64,000 nucleotides of DNA from Whalleya microplaca. Taxonomy: Eukaryota; Ascomycota; Sordariomycetes; Xylariales; Xylariaceae. The position numbers and the translations under genes are program-made. Of the stretch, positions 14,282 through 24,271 are shown in pieces. The DNA lies in assembly GCA_022497155.1 (NCBI GenBank), contig MU385713.1, positions 1 through 64,000 on the forward strand, read 5' to 3'. The notes beneath the pieces were generated by a model. It did not search any database and was not told where the DNA came from. It saw nothing but the letters and a program-made list of their open reading frames with translations. Positions within the stretch are counted from its first letter, which is position 1, and each line of letters opens with the position of its first letter.

Positions 14282-14980
14282 GACTGCTTCCCGCGAAGAC
14301 AGGATCGTTAGGGAGTAGAATCAGGACAATTCAACGCATCAAATTCGGAGTTTGTAGTATTGATGGATGTTGATGGGGAAGTAGCACAGCAAAACGGGAG
14401 GGACCTAGGCCAGTCCATTACATGTAAGTGGTTTGAAAGAGTCGCGTCAATCACGCGTTGAAAGGTAATGTAAGTACATAAGCCAAGGGTCTTTGGTGGG
14501 GGCACGCGTCAAGCGTCACCTTTAATTGTATCGTATAATTGAATAATCCCACTTTTATACGCGGGACATGCAAATGCCATCAATTAACAGTTTACGGATA
14601 GTTTACGGATACCTAGCTCCATAGAGGTGCAACTTTACGTACGGTTGTATCTAACTGAATGAGCAACCTTCGAGTTAAAAACGGTCAAACAGAAACGTTT
14701 CCAATCTGTGGCTGACTCTTGCTGCATCTTCTAAATACTCAAGGTTAGGAACATCTGAAGATAGCTAATGGAGTGTTGGTTTATCCCCAATTCTAGGCTG
14801 AATGGCTTTGACAGATGTATCATCCATGTGGCAATGTTCTAAATGATAGATCGCAGGAAGTAGGTAGACACGTTAGACAGTATAATCCGACAAAACTTTT
14901 ATATTTATGCAGATGCACAAGATAGTTTTCTATTCTTACACTCTAGCTAGGTCAAGATGTTCCCACAGATAAGATGGTAT
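14282..14980. other. Intergenic, pol3 promoter and ste24 3' flank
   Basis: About 700 bases with no gene seen. ACGCGT, the MluI cell-cycle box core, occurs near 14,503-14,508, upstream of the polymerase delta start. That is the classic promoter element for S-phase genes in fungi, but a six-base match is weak evidence. Confidence 0.45.
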
Positions 14981-16470
14981 CTATAGCTCTCGCCCACTGG
15001 CCTTCTCAACACCCTCCTCCTGCTCGGGCTCCACAGCTACCTTACCGCTGGGTGTCCATTCCAATGCCTTCAGTCTCTCGGAAAGGATGGGGTGGGAAAA
15101 GTGGTAGCTGGCGTACATCCAATCCGCATCCATCGTGCTCAAATTCTGGATTTGGAGCTTGATCAGAGATGAAGCCAGCTCGGCCTTGTAGCCCTGGTTG
15201 CGAGCGAACTCATCAGCCTGGAATTCGAAGCGCCGGCTCATGATGTTCATCAGTAGCTTGATCACAGTATCCATGGGGGCGAGTGCATCCGAGAATAGGA
15301 TGAAACCGATGATGATAGGGTGTTCCTTGATGAAACCAAAATCGGCGTAGAGCGAATTGTTGTTGATGAAAATCGAGAATAGGGTGAAGATGTAGAGCAC
15401 GTTGATCTATCAACCGTTAGCATGCATGCATGTTTAGCTGTGCTTAATGGGAAGCTTCTCAACATACTTGGGAAACGGCAAAAAGTCTAGTAGTATGACC
15501 AAGGCTCCAGTGACCAAGCTCGTGTGCGAGAACAGCCACAACCTCTTCCGACTTGCTCTTCTCGATCAGAGTATCGTAGATTACGATATGCTTCTTCCAC
15601 GGGAGACCAAAGAAGTAAGCATTGCTATGCGCGCTGCGCTTGCTGCCGTCAATCACGAACAATTCATGGAGTGGGAAATTAAGCTTCTTTGCCAGGGCTT
15701 CGGTGTCAGACTTCAATTTGCCTTCCTCAAGAGGAGATAGCTTGTTGAAGAGAGGCAGGATGAAGATTGGGTAAACCGTGATCATGAACACTTGGAGAGC
15801 AGCGGTAAAAAGCCAGAGGTAAGTGACGAACTGAGTACCCGTCTTCTGTACGATGGCGAGGAAACCGGCTAGGATAGGAGGCGCGAAGACAAAAGCGAGC
15901 AAGTTCGTCTTGATCATGTCCATAACGAAGAGCTTAGGCGTCTGTTTATTGAATCCGAACTTCTCTTCTAGAACAAACGTATGCCAGATGTTGGCAGGAA
16001 GTGACAAGGCTTGCTGGATCAGGATGAACGTTAAGACGAAGACAATCGAGTGCGAGATCTCGCCAGTAAAGCGAGCAGGAGCGTAGCTGAGTAAGAGGCT
16101 GCCAGTCCACGACCATAATTTAGGGAGGACATCGTAGTGTATGAACGCAATATTCTGAATCTGACCCCAAAGGCCTCTGACGAATCCAAACTTGGCTTTG
16201 GCACGACCATAATCCTGACTTTTATCATAGACATCTTTGGCAACTTCATGCTCGAGGACTTTCGGCGGCTTCGTGTTCTTCAAAACCTGGTATTGGCGGA
16301 TGGATAGGAATTCTTCAAAACAGTACTGGGCGACGGAGAAGCCAATGATGAGCCTCTTCCATGGGAAGAGGGGACGGTCCAAGAACCGTGCTAGGCGCTA
16401 TCGATTTGGTGTTAGATTTTGCGTGATTGGTTTCGCGCGGAGTATTGATACATACCTGAAGGAAATCCAT
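14981..16470 (-). CDS. ste24: CaaX prenyl protease Ste24 (zinc metalloprotease)
   Basis: This integral ER-membrane protease removes the -aaX tripeptide from prenylated CaaX proteins and, in yeast, also trims the a-factor precursor. Exons are 16470-16456, 16397-15468 and 15406-14981. The first exon is just 15 nt (MDFLQ), joined by a GTATGT...TAG intron. The product has 456 residues against 453 in yeast. The zinc motif HELGH is at residues 297-301, and FEFQADEFA supplies the third ligand (Glu about 376). At least six hydrophobic segments are visible, consistent with the multi-span barrel of the M48 family. There is no obvious ER-retrieval dilysine at the C-terminus, which ends in ASGREL. The CaaX farnesyltransferase alpha gene lies 8 kb away. 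Confidence 0.96.
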
Positions 16471-17825
16471 CTTCAACGATGATGATGGAACAGAATCTGG
16501 CTGTTCCAGACTTGGGGAGCTGAAGGCGGCAGTATTTGAAGTGTAAGCAGCTCCTCATTCAGAAACCGTGTCTCAAACGTTACCTAATGTGCCAAGTCCT
16601 ACGGTCAAACGTCAACGTGGCTGGTACACACATGGCGCAGATGGATGGGTACCTAGGTACTGCCAAGGATCCCGATTTGCAGGGATTTGTGCCATAGGGC
16701 AGAGCGCAATACAGCTGCACAGCCTCAAAATGTGTGTTTACAGAAATGACAACAGCTGTGGCTGGTGGAGTCAGGGCTGTCAGGTTATACTTATTAGTAT
16801 TCCTACATGTAACAGCGCTAATTGATATTCTTTTAGTATCTCATCTACTACCTACCTGATCTAGTTTCGGTAAAATCGTCATTTTCTCTTCTATTCTATC
16901 AATAGCATTGCCTACAGGTATGACAAGTTATATGATACTCGTCATTTTGCTCTCCTGCCGGTGAATTTAATGATAGATCAAGATAGCCTGCAGGATCTGT
17001 AACTATGCCAGTGTGTAAGCAATTGTAACATACCTATCAATTGCTCTTTTGCTTTACAGCTTACCAGCCAGTAACCTGTATGCTATGACAAGTCTCAGCA
17101 AATAAAGATATAATGATGAGTACGTAGCAGTACAGCTGGCCAATAGATATACAGCTTCTGTTACCGTACAGTATGTTCAGAGATGCCAACCAGTTGTTAC
17201 AACCTAACCACTCATTTTCCAAACTCTTCATACCCCCGCACTAGTTATGTGAATGGGATCGCTAAGGCCAAGGGCAAATAGGTGCTTGACAATCTATCCC
17301 TGGAACAAGGAGCCTATTCAGGAATATACATATAAGACTCCAAGTCGCCGGCCCTTAGATAGCCTCACTTTTAGCTAGCCAGCGACCAATCTAAGTAATT
17401 CACTCTCCTACGCCTTCTGTTATACCAAAATCAAGACCTGTGGTAACGGCTTTGTCACACCAGTAAGATCCGGTTGACTATCCTAGTCACTCACAGCAAA
17501 GTCTTGACCTACGCAAGGAATATATATTCATGAAGTCACAGTAGCTCGTCTAGATCTGACCAATTGGCTTAAGATGATCTGCTTCGATATATAGGACAGA
17601 AGATGGATCACTTCTCTCTTACATCTTCACTAAATTAATTTGACTTATCAGGGGGAACCAGGCTTTCGGCACGAGGTTTTGGGGATTCCGATATAGATTC
17701 GGAGATATTGAATAAGGCAACTCAAGGTCTTCTGTACTACCCCCATCAAACATAAGCAAGCCTTGCCAACTTGCTGCAGCCGAAGCATACCATCTACCAC
17801 TCTATCAAGTGGCACCCAACCGGGA
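16471..17825. other. Intergenic, no gene seen
   Basis: About 1.35 kb between the starts of ste24 and the stop of the small membrane-protein gene. It contains an ACCTAGGT palindrome at 16651-16658. The AT content is moderate and no frame is convincing on either strand. Confidence 0.6.
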
Positions 17826-18105
17826 TCATCTCATATTTGCCTTGACTCTCTCCAGAAGTTGCTCACGTGTGTCGTTTTCTTGCGGGTGTAGGTTGCGCTA
17901 AAGTCCCAGGTCAGCCTGCCGTTTCCAAGTTGAGCTCGGAGCCGATGATTCTCACCGCAGCCAACCATCTTCTCAGTTCTCCCCTCGTCCAGTCTTCAGG
18001 TTTTCCTTTGGGGTCTGCCTCGGCGGGAAAGATGTCGCCGCCCCACATGGCCCAGACGACGGCAGCCGTGACTAGCCCAGAGAAGGCTTTGAAGTAGAGC
18101 TCCAT
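17826..18105 (-). CDS. Small membrane protein with SAP/HeH-like tail, 73 aa
   Basis: I do not recognise a named family. Exon 1 at 18105-17956 and exon 2 at 17897-17826 join through a GTGAGA...TAG intron at a codon boundary, giving 73 residues. The protein starts MELYFKAFSGLVTAAVVWAMWG, a single probable membrane helix. A short DPKGKPEDW linker follows, then two predicted helices (RGELRRWLAARNLHP and TREQLLERVKANMR) with the look of a SAP or helix-extension-helix fold. Without splicing, the frame instead ends at a stop 17 codons past the exon junction. Upstream open sequence has no ATG, so this start is the only simple one. Splicing restores an amphipathic, well-formed C-terminus, which supports the model. 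It is divergent from the eL38 gene 546 bases away. Confidence 0.65.
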
Positions 18106-18651
18106 CAGTATATGTAGAGAGCTGAAGAAAAGAGCGACGCTCAAAAGTATTCGGATATACCTAGTACAGCGTTCTATATCCACTTTGGTTAGCTTATTGT
18201 TACGCGCCACTGGGAGCTTGTAGGTAGATATTCGGAGCCTACCTTCGATCTCATAGCATTATCAAGTGGCGTAGGCATCGCAGCAGATGGATGTAGCAGA
18301 GTTATTAATTTGTATTCATTTGAGATGTAAATCCCAATGAGTCATTGTGGTTCTAGCTTTTGAGGTGATCTGGCAACTCTGGCAAGTCCAAGGTTGTCCA
18401 ACTAGCTTCCTGTCCGTCCAGTGAGTCTGTTTGGACCGGGGAGCTCCCGCCACATCATGCGCCACACTGACCTCGTCATGCAATTGGCCCGTGCATTGAG
18501 CTAGGCTTATCGGGCCCTTGCCATTTTCAGGAAATCGCTAAGAGAACCCTGTCATGGAAATTTCGCCCACACAATTTCGCAGCAACGACGAAAACTAATT
18601 CCTCGATCCCCCTCCACGACATTTCCCAAAAGTCACATCCAAACAGCCAAA
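18106..18651. promoter_or_regulatory. Divergent promoter between small membrane protein and eL38
   Basis: These 546 bases separate two divergent start codons. No TATA box is clear. Pyrimidine/CCCTCCAC-type text just before the eL38 start is typical of a fungal ribosomal-protein 5' leader. A possible leader intron for the minus-strand gene lies near 18,105-18,190. Confidence 0.4.
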
Positions 18652-19102
18652 ATGCCTCAGGAAATCGCCGACATCAAGAAGGTACGTCAATCTTTTTGAT
18701 TGAAAGATTTTAGACGTCTTTAACTAACCATTCTGTTTGCAGTTCATCGAGATCTGCCGGCGGGACGACGCCAAGTGTACGTGACGAGACAATGACAAAA
18801 AAGAATAACCTCTTCTATGCGAAATTAGTTCTAACGACCACTGCTACAGCCGCCAGGATCAAGAAGAACAAGCGCTCGTCGCAGACGAAGTTCAAGGTCC
18901 GCTGCTCGAAGCAGCTGTACACCCTGATCCTCAAGGACTCCGACAAGGCAGACAAACTGAAGCAGAGCTTGCCCCCGAGTATGCACCAATTCCCAACAAC
19001 ACTGGATTTTTTAAAGGGCCGTGGGCTGACATTAGGATCGCAGACTTGCAACTCAAGGAGGTGCCCAAGAAGAACAAGAAGGGCAAGCACACCTCGTCAT
19101 AG
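18652..19102 (+). CDS. rpl38: 60S ribosomal protein eL38
   Basis: A cytosolic large-subunit protein. Four exons, 18652-18681, 18743-18776, 18850-18978 and 19044-19102, yield 83 residues beginning [20 protein letters not shown]. The internal basic segment [19 protein letters not shown] and the tail [15 protein letters not shown] match the family. Three introns of 61-73 nt sit in a 252-nt coding sequence, an intron density typical of ribosomal protein genes in filamentous fungi. Borders are GTACGT...CAG, GTACGT...CAG and GTATGC...CAG. The protein is slightly longer than animal eL38 (about 70) and near other fungal forms. Confidence 0.96.
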
Positions 19103-19390
19103 AGGATGGGTCAAGGTTGAGAAGGGCATTTGACTGCTGGGGAAGACTCGGCATGGTGAATATCAGCAAGACGCCTGCGAACGTTGTCATCGAGTACCGA
19201 TGGATGAGGTGATGCATGTGCCCGAGACCGGGCTGGTATGTTCATGAGGCAGCGTCTACGGGTATCTAGGAATTGATATACGCGAGCAGAGAAAGCTTGT
19301 AGACAATTCCACACACAATTGCACAAAAAACAAACAAGAACCAGAAAGAAGCAATTCTTTCGAGATAGCCCTTCCCTGCAATGTGACTTC

Positions 19391-20068
19391 TTACATAATC
19401 TTAGTGTAGTGCTTGCTATCACGAGACGTGATGAAGGGTGTCAGCGCCTCCGTTAACCCCAGAAAGCCCTTCGCGGTTGTGAATTCCCCATGCCTCTCAA
19501 CACTCGGCCAGCCACATACCAAAAAGAAATCCTCCGAGGCCTCATCCTCCTTCTCATGGCACCAGCCGCTCTTCACCGTATACGGCTTCGCGAAGTCCTC
19601 TAAGATACCCTTAGCCACCTCGTTCCAGGCCTGCTCGAAGGCTCCCCGCTGCTCAGCCGGGACGGTGATCCTTGCGAGACTAATAACCGGGCTCTCCCCG
19701 AGCGCAATCTTCCCACTATCCTTGTGTGATTTAAGCAGGAGCTCGACGCCCTCCAGGTGGTTTAATATCGTCTTCTCCAGCAGGAAGTAGTCCTTGAGCG
19801 CCGGGAACACGGTCTGGTTCTCGGGGCTAGCCAGCCATACCCCGTGCTGCTCGACCGACTGCCAGTGCGTCGTCAGGAGAGTGACGGCGGGGTCCTCGAC
19901 CTGCTGGAAGAGCGAGACGCCCCGGTCCTTGAAGCCCTTCGGACTGGTCGGGTAAGTGCGAGCCCACCACTCGTCTTGCACGGTGAGGGCGTGTCGCGTG
20001 GCCTCTTTGCCCTCGGGCGTGAGCGGGCCCGAGGTCGTGGTCAGGAAGGCCAACTCCGTAACTCCCAT
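19391..20068 (-). CDS. Hypothetical protein, possible ABM-type dimeric alpha-beta barrel
   Basis: One uninterrupted exon of 225 residues. The ATG at 20068 opens MGVTELAFLTTTSGPLT. The protein reads as two similar halves: an N-terminal half with W, H and F residues in LLTTHWQSVEQHGVWLAS, and a C-terminal half with FFLVCGWPSVERHGEFTTAKGF. The repeated W-x-S-V-E-x-H-G block, about 110 residues apart, suggests an internal duplication of a ferredoxin-like domain such as the antibiotic-biosynthesis-monooxygenase (ABM) fold common in ascomycetes. No signal peptide or membrane segment is seen. The catalytic role, if any, is unknown. The gene stands alone between eL38 and a 2-kb gap. Confidence 0.8.
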   Translation of the reverse strand: MGVTELAFLTTTSGPLTPEGKEATRHALTVQDEWWARTYPTSPKGFKDRGVSLFQQVEDPAVTLLTTHWQSVEQHGVWLASPENQTVFPALKDYFLLEKTILNHLEGVELLLKSHKDSGKIALGESPVISLARITVPAEQRGAFEQAWNEVAKGILEDFAKPYTVKSGWCHEKEDEASEDFFLVCGWPSVERHGEFTTAKGFLGLTEALTPFITSRDSKHYTKIM

Positions 20069-22223
20069 GGTGCCGTTGCGATACTGTAATTGTGAATGAG
20101 ATGTTCTAGGTGCAAAATGACGGAAGCTTAAATTATCACCAGATGCATACGCATACGTTAGCGTTTCTTGGATACCTAGGCGGCGTTGCTGCTCTTATAC
20201 CCTGTATAGCATGAATCTGACCCGCCAAGCGCACGCGAGAGCCGCGCAGCACCTCGATGCCTGTGTTTAGTGCATTTGCCAAGCTACTGCGAGTAAGGTT
20301 TTCCATGTACTAACAATAACTCACTATGTAACCTCGTTATACTATATATTTCTCGGAATATACCATCATGTTACCGACCGGAAGGTCAAATCAACAGCTA
20401 CGTGTATAAGTATTCAAGTAAAGCCTTGTCATCCGGGATAGGCTACTGAGTAGCCAAGACAATATTCTGTACATACACAGTACGTCTCATATAAGCCACC
20501 AAGCAACTCGTCATGGCGCCTGGGCGTTGTAGGTAAATAAAACGGCACTGCAAGTTTCCACGTTGCAACGCTAAGCATGGCACATGGCTAAGACACATAC
20601 GCTAAAGATATATTTACGGCTGTGTCATAGTACTGCATTTTCAATATGACGGCATATTATATAGAAATAATAAGGCAGCAAAAATACCCTGATTTAAAGG
20701 CTGCTAGCATGTAGCAACTATAACATAGACTCTACCTTATCTACACATCGTGATACGTAGTATTATATCATATCAGCCAGCCTCTTACACCGCAAACCCC
20801 ATCGCTTGCGTGTTGTGCAGTGACATTGCCTTATCTCTGTTGCACATGAACGCAACTCGTACATGTCAGGATTCGGTTATGTTCCAAGTTTGTCAGCTTA
20901 CGGTCTCCCGCCCGCCAAACACACCCGTCATTGCCCAAATCCGACCGAAACTCGCCTATACATGTATGCCGAGTGTCCCGTAAGTAGGTTGAATTCTCCG
21001 GGCATAGCGAATGTCTGCTCACTTACAGTTTGCCAATGCCCATGGCGCGAACCGTAAAGCCAGCAAAGCAGATCCAGAGCAGGAGAAAGAACGAAGACGT
21101 CTTCAGATGAAGAAGATAGTACACAGTAGTCCTCCAAGAGAGTCAGTTCCAGGGCTGTCAATCAGGGCGTGGCTTGACAGGGATTGGCTTGACAGGGATT
21201 GGTGTGGAGGGGTACAGGAAGGTACCGAAGTACCTGTGTAGGTTAATTCCCTTTAGTCGCGCCCCGATTGGCCGGCTGTGCTGGTGCCCCCGCTGGGAAA
21301 GGGTCGCGTCGAAATCCCATCACAGCAGTTGCGCGGGTGGGCCGCCCAGCCGTTCGGCCATTGCCATTCGGAGTAGCACTTAAAACGGAAATTTGGAGAA
21401 CAATTGGACAATTTAAACAAAAAGGGGGGAGCTTCCTGCATACGGATTTATTTTTTATTATTATTATTATTATTATTACATGCAGTCTGGATGTCTAACA
21501 GTACATAGGTAACAGCTCTTATGTTGCCTTCCCATGCTTGCTGCTCTGCTCCATTGCTGCCAACTACATATACTAAATAAGAGCAGCCTTTCTTACATGC
21601 ATCTATTAATTCTGTAGCTCTTTCTACACCAAGTAATTTTTAAGTCTTTCTTCCTCCTTGCTCTTTGTATTGTTGCCCGGCTCGGTTGCCCAGTTCAATT
21701 GAGGGGACAATCGCCTTTACCGAAGCTCCTTTGATAACAGTTCTAGAAGCTCTGTTAATCGATCGTACGTCTAATTGTACGGTTCCGCTTGGGTACCTAT
21801 CTGCCCAAGGTGGATTTTTGATTCGGGGATTCGAACTCACAACACGATACGAACGCCACCGCGGCTTCCTACTTCCAACTTCCAACGGTTCCTGACTTCG
21901 TCTAAAGTCGCCAATATCGTTATCGCTACGTATTTTTACAGGGTCGACGGGCTGGTATCTATTCCTATCGACTACTACAACTACAACTGCAATTGCGACT
22001 GCGAACGTCTTATCTTGGATACCTACTTGCTAGGTAGTACGCGTGAACTATTCCCCGTCGCCTGGGTCCTGTACTACAAGGACGCCCGCCAATCCAGGTA
22101 GTAGTTTGCGAATTGGGATTGTGGAAGGAAGGAAATCAGGGGGCACGTATCTGCCAATCTACCTTGTTTGTGCCCGTGCGAATGACGTGGACTCCAACAA
22201 CACCCGAGAGCTCCACCTCCGAA
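20069..22223. other. Intergenic with microsatellite and repeats
   Basis: Over 2 kb with no supportable gene. An (ATT)7 microsatellite is at 21457-21477. A 15-bp unit (CTTGACAGGGATTGG) is duplicated near 21,175-21,204. A perfect reverse-strand pol III B-box (GTTCGAATCC) is at about 21,828-21,837 without a foldable tRNA around it. The right end is the leader of the mevalonate kinase gene, with two further in-frame ATG codons at 22113 and 22183. Confidence 0.6.
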
Positions 22224-23809
22224 ATGTCGAACGGCAACGGCGTCAATGGCATACACGCAGACATGGAGCATCTCCAGCTCCATGTCAACGGCAACGGCAA
22301 CAGTAACGCTAACGGCAACGGCGATGTCAATGGGCGGTCCTCGGGCGAGAGCGATAGGAAGAGGTCGAGTCGCAAGCAATCGAGTCCCATGATGCCTGCC
22401 TTCATGGTCTCCGCGCCAGGCAAGGTCATCGTGTTCGGCGAGCATAGTGTAGTCTACGGCAAGGTATGGTGTGACGATCACCCCTATCGTGATAGCATTG
22501 GCGCATGAACTGACAATTTGTATAGGCTGCTATTGCTGCATCCATCTCGCTGCGTTCCTATCTCCTAGTTACGACACTATCGAAGTCGAAACGCACCGTT
22601 AGTATGCGATTCCCCGACATCGACCTCACGCATTCCTGGAACATCGACGACCTGCCGTGGGACATATTCTCACAGCCGTCCAAGAAGAAGTACTACTACG
22701 ACATGGTCACGACTCTTGATCCTGATCTTGTCAAAGCTATCCAACCGCACCTCACAGACATTTCGCTAAATAAACCCGACGCCGAGCGCAAAATACACCA
22801 GAACTCTGCAGCCTCGTTCCTCTACCTGTTCTTGTCATTGGGATCGCAAAAGTTTCCCGGGTGCCTATATACACTACGCTCTACAATCCCGATAGGGGCT
22901 GGCCTTGGAAGCAGCGCATCGATCGGTGTCTGTCTAGCCGCTGCCATGCTGCTGCAGATTCGTACCCTTTCCGGGCCACATCCAGACCAACCGCCCGAGG
23001 AAGCGCGGGTGCAGGTGGAGAGAATCAACAGATGGGCACTCGTAGCTGAAATGTGCATTCACGGCAACCCCTCTGGCGTAGACAACACCGTCTCCACGCA
23101 AGGCAAGGGTGTCGTATTCCAGCGAACCGATTACCAGAAGCCACCGACCGTGACACCGCTATGGGACTTCCCCGAGCTGCCATTACTTCTAGTAGACACC
23201 AGACAACCGAAATCAACGGCGGCCGAGGTGGCTAAGGTTCTTAAGCTCAAGACCACGCATCAGGCACTAGTGGGGACTATTCTGGATGCCATGGACAAGG
23301 TCACGAGAAGCGCGGAGAGCCTAATAGAGGAGGAATACTTCGACAGTGAAGAGCCAGAAAGTCTACGGCGCGTAGGCGAGCTCATATCGATCAACCACGG
23401 CTTATTGGCGTCTCTAGGGGTATCACATCCGCGCCTCGAACGGGTACGGGAGCTGGTAGACCACAACGACCTCGGATGGTCGAAACTCACAGGCGCCGGC
23501 GGCGGCGGCTGCTCGATATCGCTGATGAAGCCGGACGTGCCGCAGGAGCGGATAAAACGGCTGGAGAAGCAACTCGAGACCGAGGGCTACCAGCACTTCC
23601 GGACCACGCTGGGCGGCGACGGCGTCGGCGTGCTCTGGCCAGCCGTGCTGAAGAACGGGCTGGACGAGGACGAGGACGGCGGCATGGAGATCGACCTCGA
23701 GAAGTTCCTCAACGCCCCCGGCAACGACGGCGTGGAGAAGCTCGTCGGGGTGTCCGGCGGCGCGGGGGAGAGGGAGGGCTGGAAGTTCTGGCGGGTGGAA
23801 AGCCAATGA
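22224..23809 (+). CDS. erg12: Mevalonate kinase
   Basis: The enzyme phosphorylates mevalonate with ATP to 5-phosphomevalonate in the sterol/isoprenoid pathway. Exon 1 (22224-22463) and exon 2 (22526-23809) join at a codon boundary through GTATGG...TAG, giving 507 residues. GHMP-kinase motifs are intact: PGKVIVFGEHSVVYGK near the N-terminus, IPIGAGLGSSASIGV (ATP loop), GNPSGVDNTVS with the catalytic aspartate, and LTGAGGGGCSISLM near the C-terminus. The first about 60 residues are a low-complexity NGNGN-rich leader absent from yeast Erg12. The start is uncertain: in-frame ATGs also occur at 22113 and 22183, and I chose 22224 because it begins the Asn/Gly segment in good context (GAAATGTCG). 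The gene is 462 bases upstream of, and in tandem with, the prenyltransferase alpha subunit. Confidence 0.95.
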
Positions 23810-24271
23810 AATGAATATGCGAGAGAGAAAACAGCTGCTTTAGGTATAATACGTTGTTCGCGGATGATTTTAATACAGGATCGATCGGTCAACTGCGGGC
23901 TAATAAGGTTAGGACTCATCCCATCGTGTGTTTAGGCATGGGCTAGACTACATATGTGTATGGGCGTAGGCGCATCCGTTAATAAAAAGTGTCGAGGTAT
24001 AAGGAGTATAATGAGTAGATTAATACCCTGCAGCCCAACTATGTACGATTTATACCGATTCATAATGTCTTCATAATTACTTATACTGTGGTGTACAATT
24101 GCATCGACCCCGAATTCAACATAGTTTAGTTGCATATAGTTGCATATCTACCCCTCCATTCCATGTACGGCAATATGTACGAAAGCGTGGAATTTTATGT
24201 CATTCCAAGGGTCTTTTTGTAGGGAACATCCAAGTCCCTAATAAACCCCACCATCCACAACCCGAACAACA
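23810..24271. other. Short tandem intergenic spacer erg12-ram2
   Basis: These 462 bases contain the erg12 3' end and the ram2 promoter. The text is AT-rich for this gene-dense area, and no TATA box is clear. Confidence 0.5.

Noticed and set aside
18105..18210. Longer N-terminus for the small membrane protein
   Set aside because: The longer frame opens with GTG, with no ATG. The upstream bases look more like a leader intron.
21800..21880. tRNA gene
   Set aside because: Only the B-box matches; the T-stem does not pair and there is no acceptor stem.
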